NCBI GenBank assembly: GCA_963712485.1
Contig: CAVQID010000074.1
Span: 56,411-120,410, forward strand
Direction: 5' to 3'
DNA: 64,000 nt
Source of the DNA: JALORV01 sp963712485
GTDB taxonomy: Bacteria > Pseudomonadota > Gammaproteobacteria > Burkholderiales > Burkholderiaceae_F
Every line of letters begins with the position of its first letter. The first letter of the stretch is position 1. The position numbers were made by a program, and so were the translations under genes. This document shows, piece after piece, positions 1 through 9,047 of the stretch. The notes under the pieces were generated by a model. That model did no database searches, was not told the DNA's origin, and was given only the letters and a program-made list of their open reading frames with translations.

Positions 1-524
1 AATACCGCGGCCGCGGCGACGATCGCGGTGCCATGCTGGTCGTCATGGAAAACCGGGATCTTCATCCGCTCGCGCAGCTTGCGCTCGATATAGAAGCACT
101 CGGGCGCCTTGATGTCCTCGAGGTTGATGCCGCCGAAGGTCGGCTCTAGCGCGGCGATGATGTCGACCAGCTTGTCCGGGTCGTGTTCGTCGAGTTCGAT
201 GTCGAAGACGTCGATGCCGGCGAATTTCTTGAAGAGGCACCCCTTGCCCTCCATCACCGGCTTGCCGGCCAGCGGCCCGATGTTGCCGAGGCCAAGGACC
301 GCCGTGCCGTTGGTGACGACCGCGACCAGGTTGCCGCGTGCCGTCAGCGTGTGCGCCTCGCGTGGGTCGCGCACGATCTCGTTGCATGCTTCGGCGACTC
401 CGGGCGAGTAGGCGAGAGACAGGTCGCGCTGCGTGACCATCGCCTTGGTGGGTACGACCGAAATCTTGCCGTGCGTCGGCAGGCGGTGGTACTCGAGCGC
501 GGCATCGCGCAGCGTGTCGGTCAT
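1..524 (-). CDS. maeB: NADP-dependent malic enzyme, N-terminal part (cut by window edge)
   Basis: Oxidative decarboxylation of malate to pyruvate with NADPH formation. About 174 codons are visible, from the start codon to the window edge, where the gene runs on. The N-terminus reads MTDTLRDAALEYHRLPTHGK and is followed by the malic enzyme signature around SLAYSPGVAEACNEI, a GNLVAVVTNGTAVLGLGNIG stretch and, near the edge, FHDDQHGT. These are typical of the long MaeB-type enzymes, whose C-terminal phosphotransacetylase-like domain would lie outside the window. A GGAGGA ribosome site sits six bases before the ATG. It is divergent from the transporter/acyltransferase gene, and the 217 bases between them hold no other gene that I can see. 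Confidence 0.93.
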   Translation of the reverse strand, partial: MTDTLRDAALEYHRLPTHGKISVVPTKAMVTQRDLSLAYSPGVAEACNEIVRDPREAHTLTARGNLVAVVTNGTAVLGLGNIGPLAGKPVMEGKGCLFKKFAGIDVFDIELDEHDPDKLVDIIAALEPTFGGINLEDIKAPECFYIERKLRERMKIPVFHDDQHGTAIVAAAAV

Positions 525-741
525 CGTGGCTCCTCCGGTAGGCGCCCGCGTGCGGCAAGCGATGGCTTTGTCGGACGGGCGCTTCGTTCTGATTCTTCTG
601 CAAGATTACGACCTCGCGCTGCTCATGCCAATCTGCCACCTTGCAGCCACGCGCATGGGCGCGGTGTATGGCTGACATAATCCGGCGCCGACCCGGCCAG
701 ACGATCCGACACCCGACCGCGCCTGCATTAGCACCCAATCC

Positions 742-2643
742 GTGAGCGCCAAGAACCAGTTCAGCCTGCTGCGCGAGCGCCGATTCGCGCCGCTATTCTG
801 GGTGCAGTTTCTCGGCGCGGCGAATGACAACATCTTCAAATTCGCGTTTACGCTGCTGGCAACCTACGCAGCGACGCGCTGGGGCGGGATCGAGCCACGG
901 CTGGCGGGGTTCGTGATCGGTGCCCTCTTTATCGCCCCGTTTGTTCTCTTCTCCGCGACCAGCGGGCAACTCGCGGACAAGCTCGAAAAGTCCTGGTTCA
1001 TTCGCCGCGTGAAGGATGCGGAAATCGTCGTCATGCTGATCGGCGGCGCCGGTCTGGTCCTGCAGTGGCCCGCAATGGTTTATGTCGCGGTCTTCCTGCT
1101 AGGCCTGCAGTCGACCGTCTTCGGTCCGGTCAAGTATTCGTACCTGCCGCAGCAGCTTGATGCACACGAGGTGACCGGCGGCAACGGCCTGGTGGAGATG
1201 GGCACGTTCGTCGCGATTCTGCTGGGCACGATCGGAGGCGGCATGCTGATCACCCAGTTCGGTGATCAGGGGGCGCTCGCGACGGCGGCGATGGTGCTTC
1301 TATTGGCGCTGCTCGGGCGCCTCGCTGCGCAGTTCGTTCCGCACACGCCGGCCGCCGATCCGGCCCTCGTCGTCAACTGGAATCCGTTCACGGAAACCTG
1401 GGCCAACCTCAAGATCGCTCACGGCAATGTCGCGGTGTTCAATTCGCTCATCGGCATTTCCTGGCTGTGGTTCTTCGGCTCCGTTTTCCTGACCAGTTTC
1501 ACGCCGTACGCGCGCGAAGACCTCGGCGGCAGCGAAGCGGTGGTGACGTTACTGCTGGCGGTGTTTTCGATCGGCGTTGGGGTCGGCTCGCTCGCCTGCG
1601 AAAGATTGTCCGGGCGCCGGGTCGAGATCGGCCTGGTTCCGCTCGGATCGATCGGCATGACGATCTTTGCCGTGGATCTTTACTTCGCGTCGATCGCCTT
1701 TCGCCCCATGCAGGATGGCGGACTGGCACACTTCCTGGCGAGTTCGGGCGCCTGGCGCATCGTCGTCGACCTCGCGTTGCTGGCGATGTTCGCAGGGCTG
1801 TATTCCGTTCCCCTGTACACGCTGATCCAGACCCGGGCCGACAAGTCGCGCGTGGCGCGCATCGTCGCGGCAAACAACATCCTGAATGCGCTGTTCATGG
1901 TCGTCGCGTCGGTCATGGCAGCGGCGCTCTTGCGAGCGGGGTTGACGATTCCGCAACTGTTCCTGGTGACCGCGCTGATGAACGCCGCGGTGGCGCTTTA
2001 CATCTACCGACTGGTGCCCGAATTCCTGCTGCGCTTCCTGGCGTGGATCCTCGCTCACACGATCTATCGGGTGCGTTCGGTCGACACCGACCGCATCCCG
2101 GCGGAGGGTGCCGCCGTGCTGGCCTGCAACCATGTCAGTTTCGTCGATGCGGTCGTCATCATGGGCGAGAGCCCGCGACCGATCCGCTTCGTCATGGATC
2201 ACCGGATCTTCAAGATCCCGCTGATGAACTGGTTCTTCAGGAACGCGAAGGCGATCGCGATCGCGCCAGCGCGCGAAGACCCGAAGATGCTCGAAGCGGC
2301 CAACCGGCGCATCGATGCGGCGCTCGCCGATGGTGATCTGGTCTGCATCTTTCCGGAGGGCAGAATCACCTACGACGGGGAACTGAGTCCGTTCAAGCAG
2401 GGTGTCCAGAAGATCGTCGAGCGCGTGCCGGTCCCGGTGTATCCGATGGCCCTGCGCGGCCTCTGGGGTTCGTTCTTTTCGCGCTACGGCGGAGCGGCAT
2501 TCTCGAGGCCCGTGGAGGCGCGCCTGCGGCGCGGGTTCCGGTCCAAGCTCGAGCTCATTGTCGGCGACCCAGTGGCGCCCGAGCTCGTCACACCCGATCT
2601 TCTGATGGAGCGGGTGGCCGTGCTGCGCGGTGACGACCGCTGA
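742..2643 (+). CDS. Fused lysophospholipid transporter (MFS) / acyltransferase
   Basis: A 633-residue inner-membrane protein. The first ~430 residues form a hydrophobic multi-span MFS domain of the LplT type, and the C-terminal ~190 residues are a PlsC-type glycerophospholipid acyltransferase. The acyltransferase shows the catalytic NHxxxxD box (NHVSFVD, about residues 463-469) and the FPEGR box near 537. By family knowledge it flips lysophospholipids inward and re-acylates them with acyl groups. Unlike E. coli Aas, no AMP-binding (acyl-ACP synthetase) domain follows; the protein ends soon after the acyltransferase. The GTG start is chosen because the N-terminus (NQFSLLRERRFAPLFWVQF) matches the family's usual start. 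A weak -10-like CATAAT lies near 676. aroC follows 68 bases downstream on the same strand. Confidence 0.88.
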   Translation: MSAKNQFSLLRERRFAPLFWVQFLGAANDNIFKFAFTLLATYAATRWGGIEPRLAGFVIGALFIAPFVLFSATSGQLADKLEKSWFIRRVKDAEIVVMLIGGAGLVLQWPAMVYVAVFLLGLQSTVFGPVKYSYLPQQLDAHEVTGGNGLVEMGTFVAILLGTIGGGMLITQFGDQGALATAAMVLLLALLGRLAAQFVPHTPAADPALVVNWNPFTETWANLKIAHGNVAVFNSLIGISWLWFFGSVFLTSFTPYAREDLGGSEAVVTLLLAVFSIGVGVGSLACERLSGRRVEIGLVPLGSIGMTIFAVDLYFASIAFRPMQDGGLAHFLASSGAWRIVVDLALLAMFAGLYSVPLYTLIQTRADKSRVARIVAANNILNALFMVVASVMAAALLRAGLTIPQLFLVTALMNAAVALYIYRLVPEFLLRFLAWILAHTIYRVRSVDTDRIPAEGAAVLACNHVSFVDAVVIMGESPRPIRFVMDHRIFKIPLMNWFFRNAKAIAIAPAREDPKMLEAANRRIDAALADGDLVCIFPEGRITYDGELSPFKQGVQKIVERVPVPVYPMALRGLWGSFFSRYGGAAFSRPVEARLRRGFRSKLELIVGDPVAPELVTPDLLMERVAVLRGDDR

Positions 2644-2711
2644 GCGCGGTGCGGGCCACTTACAATCGGCGACCTGCTCCGCTTCGCGTTTGACGACGCA
2701 TTGAAGGCTAC

Positions 2712-3818
2712 ATGGCCGGCTCCACCTTCGGACACCTGCTCCAGGTCACCAATTTCGGCGAATCGCACGGACCCGCGATCGGCTGCGTGATCGATGGCTG
2801 CCCGCCGGGTATGCCGCTCGCCGAATCCGATTTGCAGCCTGATCTGGATCGTCGCAAGCCCGGCACGTCCCGGCACGTGACGCAGCGGCGCGAGTCCGAT
2901 CGCGTCGAGATCCTGTCGGGCGTCTTCGAGGGCCGCACCAGCGGCACGCCGATCGCGCTGCTGATCCGTAACGAAGACGCGAAGAGCAAGGACTACGCGG
3001 ACCTCATCGATACGTTCCGCCCGGGCCATGCCGATTACACCTACTGGCGCAAGTACGGCGTGCGCGACCCGCGCGGTGGCGGCCGCTCATCGGCGCGCCT
3101 GACGGCGCCGATGGTGGCGGCTGGGGCCGTGGCGAAAAAATGGCTGCGCGAAAAGTACGGCACGCAGATCCGCGGCTGCTTGGAACAGGTGGGAAGCATC
3201 GCCATCGCTTTCGAATCGTGGGACGAGGTCGATCGCAACCCGTTCTTCGCAGCCAACGCCGCAGTGGTTCCGCAACTCGAAGCGGCGCTGGACCAGCTGC
3301 GCAAGAGCGGCGACTCCGTCGGCGCGCGGCTGCGTGTGGTGGCCAGTGGCGTGCCGCCGGGACTGGGTGCTCCGCTCTTCGACAAGCTGGATGCCGACAT
3401 TGCCTACGCGATGATGGGAATAAACGCAGTGAAGGGCGTCGAAATCGGAGCCGGTTTCGGGTGCGTCACGCAGCAGGGTTCGCAGCATGGAGACGAGCTG
3501 CTGCCGGATGGCTTCGTTGGCAACAACGCCGGCGGCATGCTCGGCGGCATCTCCAGCGGTCAGGACGTCGTGGTCTCGATTGCAATCAAGCCCACCTCGA
3601 GCATTCGGGTGCCGCGTCGCTCGATCACACGCGCCGGCGTCGCAACGACGGTGGAAACGCATGGCCGCCATGATCCCTGTGTCGGCATTCGCGCCACGCC
3701 CATTGCCGAGGCGATGCTGGCACTCGTGCTGATGGACCACGCACTGCTGCACCGGGCCCAGAATGGCGACGTTTACCACGGTGTAGCGCCGATTCCTGCG
3801 CGGTCGTCGTCCGCCTGA
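2712..3818 (+). CDS. aroC: Chorismate synthase
   Basis: Converts 5-enolpyruvylshikimate-3-phosphate to chorismate with reduced FMN, the last common step of aromatic biosynthesis. The 368-residue product has the three classical signatures: FGESHGPAIGCVIDG at residues 15-29, the GGGRSSAR loop, and GRHDPCVGIRATPIAEAML near the C-terminus, with KPTSSIRVPRRS before it. The residue after SSAR is Leu rather than the Glu of enterobacterial enzymes; I recall the same SSARLTAP form in Burkholderia, so I treat it as lineage-typical. Its TGA overlaps the ATG of the next MFS gene by one base, so the two are probably co-transcribed and translationally coupled. Confidence 0.97.
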   Translation: MAGSTFGHLLQVTNFGESHGPAIGCVIDGCPPGMPLAESDLQPDLDRRKPGTSRHVTQRRESDRVEILSGVFEGRTSGTPIALLIRNEDAKSKDYADLIDTFRPGHADYTYWRKYGVRDPRGGGRSSARLTAPMVAAGAVAKKWLREKYGTQIRGCLEQVGSIAIAFESWDEVDRNPFFAANAAVVPQLEAALDQLRKSGDSVGARLRVVASGVPPGLGAPLFDKLDADIAYAMMGINAVKGVEIGAGFGCVTQQGSQHGDELLPDGFVGNNAGGMLGGISSGQDVVVSIAIKPTSSIRVPRRSITRAGVATTVETHGRHDPCVGIRATPIAEAMLALVLMDHALLHRAQNGDVYHGVAPIPARSSSA

Positions 3819-5038
3819 TGAGTGAGGTATTGACGCCGGGGCCGTCCACGTGGCGGCTCGGCGCGCTCTTTGCCGCTTACTTCGGGCTGGTCGGGCTGCT
3901 GGCACCGTACATGCCGCTGTACTTCCAGGCGCGCGGACTCGACGCCTTCGAAATCGGCATGCTGGTCGCGCTCGGCCAGGTGATGCGTGTCATCGGTCCC
4001 AATCTCTGGGGCTACCTTGCCGACCACGCGACGCGGCGCACGCCGATCCTGCGCGCGACCGCCGTCGCGCTGATGCTGTCGTTCTGCCTGCTGTTCTTTC
4101 CCGGCGGCTTCGCGTTCGTTTTTGGCGCGATGCTGCTGCTCAATCTATTCCAGACCGCGACCATGCCGATCGCCGAAGCGCTTGCATCTGCGCGACTGCG
4201 CCCCGGCGACGACGCGGCGAAGCGCTATGGCAGGCTGCGCCTGTGGGGCTCGACCGCGTTCGTTGTCGTGGTCATCGCAGCCGGTCCGCTCTTCGATCGC
4301 TACGGCATCGCCACCGCGCTCTGGCTCGGTGCCGCGCTGTGCGCCGTGCTGGTCGTGGTCGCATGGCAGGTCGAGGAACAGGCGCCGAGCGAAGGTACTC
4401 ACGAGCGTGTCTCGGTCAGCCGTCGGCTGCGCGAAGCTCGCGTGCGCTGGTTCCTGCTGTCTGCGGCACTGATGGTGTTCGCCCACGGGGCGCTCTACAC
4501 CTACCTTTCGATCTACCTCGCCGAACTCGGCTACAGCAAGACCGCAATCGGCGTCTTCTGGGTGATCAGCGTCGTCTTTGAAATCGCTTTCTTTTTCACG
4601 CAGGGTCGGTGGTTTGCGCGCTTCGGCGTGTATCCACTGCTGTTCGCAAGCTTCCTCGTCGCCGCGGTACGTTTCTTGCTGATTGCTGAACTGGCAACCC
4701 TCTGGTGGGTACTCGCCTTGGCCCAGCTCCTGCATGCCGTGACCTTTGCAGTCCATCACAGCGCGTCGGTACTCACGATCCAGCGCTGGTTTCCCGGCCG
4801 CGCCGCGGCACGCGGCCAGGCGGTTTACATCAGTGCCGCCTATGGCCTCGGCGGTACGGCCGGCAGTCTCACCGCCGCCTACCTATGGACACTGGCGGGT
4901 CCGCAGTGGGCCTTTGGCGCGGGCAGCGTGGCGGCGCTGATGGGTGCGTGGGCCGTGCGTCAGGCGCAGCGCCACGATACGGTCGGGGCCGGTCCGCACA
5001 TCGTCGATGTTTCCTCGAATCGGAGTCTCGAACCATGA
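3818..5038 (+). CDS. MFS transporter, HcaT/MFS_1-like family
   Basis: A 406-residue inner-membrane carrier with about 12 hydrophobic segments. It starts with WRLGALFAAYFGLVGLLAPY and carries the family's substrate-side pattern YMPLYFQARGLDAFEIGML, typical of the MFS_1-like group that includes HcaT (phenylpropionate) and nucleoside/proton symporters. A cytoplasmic loop (VEEQAPSEGTHERVSVSRR) separates the two six-helix halves. The substrate cannot be read from the sequence. The start overlaps the aroC stop by one base, and the stop overlaps the ATG of the M48 peptidase lipoprotein (ATGA), placing it in the middle of a coupled three-gene unit. Confidence 0.85.
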   Translation: MSEVLTPGPSTWRLGALFAAYFGLVGLLAPYMPLYFQARGLDAFEIGMLVALGQVMRVIGPNLWGYLADHATRRTPILRATAVALMLSFCLLFFPGGFAFVFGAMLLLNLFQTATMPIAEALASARLRPGDDAAKRYGRLRLWGSTAFVVVVIAAGPLFDRYGIATALWLGAALCAVLVVVAWQVEEQAPSEGTHERVSVSRRLREARVRWFLLSAALMVFAHGALYTYLSIYLAELGYSKTAIGVFWVISVVFEIAFFFTQGRWFARFGVYPLLFASFLVAAVRFLLIAELATLWWVLALAQLLHAVTFAVHHSASVLTIQRWFPGRAAARGQAVYISAAYGLGGTAGSLTAAYLWTLAGPQWAFGAGSVAALMGAWAVRQAQRHDTVGAGPHIVDVSSNRSLEP

Positions 5039-5892
5039 AGCAGTCTCTTGCTCCGCGCTGGCTGCGCGGTGTTGCGCTCGGCGCATCGGTTATGACGCTC
5101 GCCTCCTGCCAGACGGTGCAGACCACCGAGTCGGGCGCCGTCGGTGTTGACCGCAAGCAGACGATGACCTCGCTGGTCACCAGCGAAGAGGTCGAGCGTC
5201 AGGCGAGTCAGCAGTATGCGCAGGTCCTGGCGCAGGCGAAGCAAAAGGGGCTTCTCAATCAGAATCCGCAACAGGTGCAGCGCGTGCGCGCTGTCGCCGC
5301 GCGGCTGATCCCGCAGGTCGCCGTGTTCCGCAAAGACGCCGTCAACTGGAAGTGGGAAGTGAACGTGTTGAGCTCGAAGGACATCAACGCCTGGTGCATG
5401 CCCGGCGGCAAGATCGCCGTGTACACGGGGCTGATGGAGCGGCTGAACCTGACCGACGACGAACTCGCGGCCGTCATGGGTCACGAGATCGCGCATGCGC
5501 TGCGCGAGCACGCGCGCGAGCGCATGGGACGACAAATGGCGACGCAGACAGCGACCGCCGTCGGTACCATGGCGCTCGAAATCTTTACCGGCGTGCGGCT
5601 GGACCCGGAGCTTGCCGGGACGTTCTCACAGGCAATGTTCGTGCTGCCGAACAGCCGCGAAAACGAGCAGGAAAGCGACTACATCGGCGTCGAACTGGCG
5701 GCACGGGCGGGATATGACCCGCGCGCCGCACTGACGCTGTGGCAAAAGATGGGGCAGGCAGCCAGCGGCGGCCCGCCGGAATGGCTGTCAACGCACCCGA
5801 GCAACGAGACCCGGCTGCGTGACCTGCAAACCTACGTGCAGAAGGTCACGCCGCTCTACGAAAAGACGCGAAGCGGCGCTTCGGCGAAGTAA
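5035..5892 (+). CDS. M48-family metallopeptidase, outer-membrane lipoprotein
   Basis: A 285-residue zinc peptidase of the LoiP/YcaL/BepA group. A lipoprotein signal ends in LASC with the lipidated Cys at about residue 25. The zinc site is HEIAH at residues 150-154, and the third ligand is the Glu near residue 211 in the ENEQESD segment. By family knowledge it acts in the periplasm on misfolded or mislocalised envelope proteins. The start is the ATG overlapping the MFS stop; longer in-frame starts upstream lie inside the MFS gene and lack a signal peptide. It faces the convergent dioxygenase gene with only 23 bases between stops and no clear terminator hairpin. Confidence 0.92.
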   Translation: MKQSLAPRWLRGVALGASVMTLASCQTVQTTESGAVGVDRKQTMTSLVTSEEVERQASQQYAQVLAQAKQKGLLNQNPQQVQRVRAVAARLIPQVAVFRKDAVNWKWEVNVLSSKDINAWCMPGGKIAVYTGLMERLNLTDDELAAVMGHEIAHALREHARERMGRQMATQTATAVGTMALEIFTGVRLDPELAGTFSQAMFVLPNSRENEQESDYIGVELAARAGYDPRAALTLWQKMGQAASGGPPEWLSTHPSNETRLRDLQTYVQKVTPLYEKTRSGASAK

Positions 5893-5915
5893 CGTGTTGA
5901 GCCATCGAGCACAGG

Positions 5916-6593
5916 TCAGGCGAGCACGAGTTCGGTGCGAGCGGTGTAACGCGTCGCCTGCGCGAGCGGGTGCGATCGATCCTGTGTCGGCCCGATGCTG
6001 AGCAGCAGTGCCTGCTGCTCTTCCGGGGTCAGGCGGCTGAACAGGAAGTCGCGGGCGTTGCCGGCTTCGCCAGGCAGATACAGTTGTGTTGCGAAGGCCG
6101 GGCCGTTGCTCGGCTGAATGCGCACATGGATGTGTGGCGTCCGGCCGGGATAGGCGACTGGCATGATCGTGCGGAATCGAAACGCACCGCCGCCGTCGGT
6201 GCGGTCGATACCATAGCCCTGGAAATTGGGGTCGCGTTCACCTTCGGCCCCGCCGGCCGGATGGTGATAGACCGACATCGCGTCGCATTGCCAGATTTCG
6301 ACCGCGGCCGCGGTCACGGGCCGGCCGCCGCGATCGAGCACGCGGCCTACGAGAAACACCGGTGTGCCCCGGGTCAGGACCCGATCGCCGTCGACCACGA
6401 TGAGATCGGCGTCGGTATCGCGTGGCCGCTCGCCTGCATTGCGGGGATAAAACGGTCCGAGCGTCTGTGACGGTGATGGCCGCGCGCCCGACTGGCCATG
6501 GCTCAGCGAAGCGAGCGGCGCCAGCGTGGCACCCGCGAGTCCCGCAACGAAGTGACGACGCTCCAGAGTTGATCGATTGTTCGGACGGTCCAC
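5916..6593 (-). CDS. Exported intradiol ring-cleavage dioxygenase-like protein
   Basis: A 225-residue protein of the protocatechuate 3,4-dioxygenase beta/catechol dioxygenase fold. The Fe(III) ligands expected in the family are visible: Tyr near 109 (VYHHP), Tyr 148 (AYPG) and the HIH pair at 154/156, with an FRTIMP segment before them. The N-terminus carries ERRHFVAGLAGATLAPLASL, a twin-arginine-like signal with RR at 12-13, so the enzyme is probably folded and exported by Tat. The GTG start at 6593 is chosen because a GGAGG site sits five bases upstream and it gives a proper signal peptide; an in-frame extension further upstream looks non-coding. The aromatic substrate is unknown, and no other ring-degradation gene is nearby. 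Confidence 0.85.
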   Translation of the reverse strand: MDRPNNRSTLERRHFVAGLAGATLAPLASLSHGQSGARPSPSQTLGPFYPRNAGERPRDTDADLIVVDGDRVLTRGTPVFLVGRVLDRGGRPVTAAAVEIWQCDAMSVYHHPAGGAEGERDPNFQGYGIDRTDGGGAFRFRTIMPVAYPGRTPHIHVRIQPSNGPAFATQLYLPGEAGNARDFLFSRLTPEEQQALLLSIGPTQDRSHPLAQATRYTARTELVLA

Positions 6594-6712
6594 ATGAGCC
6601 TCCGCGGAAACGGTCAGCAGCGTAGCGTGAGACCGCGCGACAGTCGTGGCGTTCCGTGCGGCAACAGCGGCGTGCCGTGACGGCGGCAGACGTCGCCGAT
6701 CATGTCGGATGG

Positions 6713-6718
6713 CATAAT
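6713..6718 (+). promoter_or_regulatory. Putative -10 box for leuC operon
   Basis: CATAAT at this position matches TATAAT in five of six bases and would start transcription near 6725, about 55 bases before the preferred leuC start codon. No convincing -35 hexamer is visible. Its position argues against the longer leuC start at 6702, which would lie upstream of the transcript. Confidence 0.35.
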
Positions 6719-6779
6719 CTTTATTCTGCGCGCCCGCTTCCGGGCGCTGCGCCGCCAACCGGGCGCGGCCAAAATCTCA

Positions 6780-8198
6780 GTGCGAACCCTGTACGACAAA
6801 TTGTGGGACGACCACGTGGTGCATGTCGAAGACGACGGCACCACGGTGCTGTACATCGACCGCCACCTGGTTCACGAGGTCACGAGTCCGCAGGCATTCG
6901 AAGGATTGCGCGTTGCCGGGCGGGCGCCCTGGCGCGTCAGTTCGATCGTCGCGACCGCGGACCACAACACGCCGACCACCGGATGGGACCGGGGCTACGA
7001 CGGCATCACCGATCCGGTGTCGCGCGAGCAGGTCGTGACCCTCGATTCCAACATGCGACAGTACGGCGCGGCGGCGTACTTCCCGTTTCTCGACAAGCGC
7101 CAGGGCATCGTGCACGTCATCGGGCCGGAGCAGGGCGCCACGCTACCGGGAATGACGGTCGTCTGCGGCGACTCACACACCAGCACGCACGGCGCCTTCG
7201 GTGCGCTTGCCTTCGGCATCGGCACCAGCGAGGTCGAGCACGTGCTCGCGACGCAGACGCTGCTGATGAAAAAGGCGCAGAACATGCTCGTGCGCGTCGA
7301 CGGCAGGCTGCCGGCCGGCTGCACGGCGAAGGACATCGTGCTTGCGGTCATCGGCCGCATCGGCACCGCGGGCGGAACCGGCTACGCGATCGAATTTGCC
7401 GGCAGCGCGATCGAGGCGCTGTCGATCGAAGGACGCATGACGATCTGCAACATGGCGATCGAGGCCGGCGCACGTTCCGGACTGGTTGGCGTGGACGAAA
7501 AGACCATCGAGTACGTTCGTGGCCGGCCGTTCGCGCCGCAGGCTGCGATGTTCGAAGAGGCGGCAGCGTACTGGCGCTCGCTGCGTTCGGACCCCGGTGC
7601 GCGCTTCGACCGCACGGTCGAACTGCGCGCCGAGGAAATCAGGCCGCAGGTGACCTGGGGCACGTCGCCCGAGATGGTCACGACGATCGACGGCTTCGTT
7701 CCGGATCCGGAAGCCGAGAAGGATCCCGTGAAGCGCGACGGCATCGAGCGCGCGCTGCGCTACATGGGCTTGACGCCGAAGACGCGCATTGCCGACATTC
7801 GCGTCGACAAGGTGTTCATCGGTTCGTGCACCAATTCGCGCATCGAGGACCTGCGTGAGGCAGCCTGGGTCGTGAAGCGGCTCGGCAAGCGGGTCGCCTC
7901 GACTGTGAAGCTGGCGATGGTCGTGCCGGGTTCCGGGCTGGTGAAGGCCCAGGCCGAGCGCGAAGGTCTGCACGAGGTGTTCCGCGCCGCCGGCTTCGAG
8001 TGGCGCGAGCCGGGCTGTTCGATGTGCCTGGCGATGAACGCCGACCGGCTCGAGCCGGGCGAGCGCTGCGCGTCGACCAGCAATCGGAACTTCGAGGGAC
8101 GCCAGGGAGCCGGAGGTCGCACGCATCTGGTCTCGCCAGCCATGGCCGCCGCGGCGGCGATCGAAGGTCACTTCGCCGACGTCAGGAGGCTCCAATGA
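6780..8198 (+). CDS. leuC: 3-isopropylmalate dehydratase large subunit
   Basis: With LeuD, isomerises 2-isopropylmalate to 3-isopropylmalate in leucine biosynthesis. The 472-residue product follows the family from RTLYDKLWDDHVV onward. The [4Fe-4S] ligands are Cys 350 (GSCTNSR) and Cys 413/416 (GCSMCLAMN). ADHNTPTT and CGDSHTSTHGAFGALAFG are aconitase-family signatures. The GTG at 6780 is chosen because LeuC proteins begin just before TLYDKL; an in-frame ATG at 6702 would add 26 atypical residues. The stop overlaps the ATG of the entericidin gene (ATGA), and leuD and leuB follow, so this is the head of a leu operon. Confidence 0.95.
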   Translation: MRTLYDKLWDDHVVHVEDDGTTVLYIDRHLVHEVTSPQAFEGLRVAGRAPWRVSSIVATADHNTPTTGWDRGYDGITDPVSREQVVTLDSNMRQYGAAAYFPFLDKRQGIVHVIGPEQGATLPGMTVVCGDSHTSTHGAFGALAFGIGTSEVEHVLATQTLLMKKAQNMLVRVDGRLPAGCTAKDIVLAVIGRIGTAGGTGYAIEFAGSAIEALSIEGRMTICNMAIEAGARSGLVGVDEKTIEYVRGRPFAPQAAMFEEAAAYWRSLRSDPGARFDRTVELRAEEIRPQVTWGTSPEMVTTIDGFVPDPEAEKDPVKRDGIERALRYMGLTPKTRIADIRVDKVFIGSCTNSRIEDLREAAWVVKRLGKRVASTVKLAMVVPGSGLVKAQAEREGLHEVFRAAGFEWREPGCSMCLAMNADRLEPGERCASTSNRNFEGRQGAGGRTHLVSPAMAAAAAIEGHFADVRRLQ

Positions 8199-8329
8199 AG
8201 ACGCTGGTGGTACTGATCGCTGCGGTCATCATGGTCACGGGCTGCAATACCCTTGCGGGCTTTGGCAAGGATGTCGAGGCTGCCGGCAGCGCGATGGAAA
8301 AGGCCGGCAACAAAGGCAAGAAGAACTAA
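8195..8329 (+). CDS. Entericidin EcnA/B-family small lipoprotein
   Basis: A 44-residue lipoprotein starting MKTLVVLIAAVIMVTGC, with the lipobox VTGC (Cys 17), followed by NTLAGFGKDVEAAGSAMEKA, the standard entericidin core. Entericidins are small cell-envelope lipoproteins, first described as a toxin/antidote pair in enteric bacteria; only one is present here. It overlaps the leuC stop by four bases and ends eight bases before the leuD start. Its presence between leuC and leuD recurs in the Burkholderiales, so it is probably translated from the leu mRNA. Its link to leucine synthesis is unknown. Confidence 0.88.
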   Translation: MKTLVVLIAAVIMVTGCNTLAGFGKDVEAAGSAMEKAGNKGKKN

Positions 8330-8337
8330 GGGCCGCC

Positions 8338-8982
8338 GTGGATGCTTTCACTGTTCACACCGGGTTGGTGGCGCCGCTGGATCGCGCCAACGTCGACACG
8401 GACGCCATTATCCCCAAGCAGTTCCTGAAGTCGATCAGGCGAACGGGCTTCGGCGAGAACCTTTTCGATGAGTGGCGCTATCTCGATCACGGCGAGCCCG
8501 GGATGGACCATGCGCGGCGACCGCTGAATCCGGACTTCGTGCTGAACCAGCCGCGCTACGCGGGTGCTTCGATCCTGCTGGCCCGCAAGAATTTCGGCTG
8601 CGGCTCGTCGCGCGAGCACGCACCGTGGGCGCTGCAGCAGTACGGATTTCGTGCCGTCATCGCGCCGAGCTTTGCCGACATCTTCTACAACAACAGCCTG
8701 AAAAACGGCTTCCTGCCCGTTGTGCTGCCCGAAATGGTGATGGATCGCCTGTTCCACGAAGCCGCCGTGCACATCGGCTACTCGCTGACCGTCGACCTTC
8801 CGCGGCAGGTGGTACTCGAGGCGGATGGCCGCGAGCACGCGTTCGATATTGCACCGTTTCGCAAGTACTGCCTTGGCAACGGACTGGACGACATCGGCCT
8901 CACGCTGCGCCACAAGGACAAGATCGAAGCCTTCGAGCGGCGGCGGCTGGCGCGGCAGCCGTGGCTGGTCAAGTCGGTCTAG
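8338..8982 (+). CDS. leuD: 3-isopropylmalate dehydratase small subunit
   Basis: The 214-residue swivel-domain partner of LeuC. Family landmarks are present: PLDRANVDTDAIIPKQFLK near the N-terminus, the substrate-binding loop GCGSSREHAPWAL, and IAPSFADIFYNN. The GTG start is chosen because it gives the family-typical MDAFTVHTGLVAPLDR; AAGGG lies at a reasonable distance upstream. It sits between the entericidin gene and leuB in the same orientation, and the LeuCD enzyme is cytoplasmic. Confidence 0.95.
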   Translation: MDAFTVHTGLVAPLDRANVDTDAIIPKQFLKSIRRTGFGENLFDEWRYLDHGEPGMDHARRPLNPDFVLNQPRYAGASILLARKNFGCGSSREHAPWALQQYGFRAVIAPSFADIFYNNSLKNGFLPVVLPEMVMDRLFHEAAVHIGYSLTVDLPRQVVLEADGREHAFDIAPFRKYCLGNGLDDIGLTLRHKDKIEAFERRRLARQPWLVKSV

Positions 8983-9047
8983 ACATCGCACTCGTTCCGG
9001 CAGGCGGGCAGGAGCGGGGTGAAGAAGAAGCCCCGCGCGAGGACGAG

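Noticed and set aside
43..738. A 231-codon minus-strand frame covering the maeB start
   Set aside because: It is out of frame with the conserved malic enzyme sequence, which starts at 524 with a good ribosome site; the other frame is Arg/His-rich and featureless.
2712..3818. Leu instead of Glu after SSAR in chorismate synthase as a lost catalytic residue
   Set aside because: From memory, Burkholderia-type AroC proteins carry the same SSARLTAP sequence, so it looks lineage-typical rather than a defect.
6702..6780. An upstream ATG start for leuC
   Set aside because: The extra 26 residues do not resemble LeuC N-termini, and the putative -10 box would place the transcript start downstream of this ATG.
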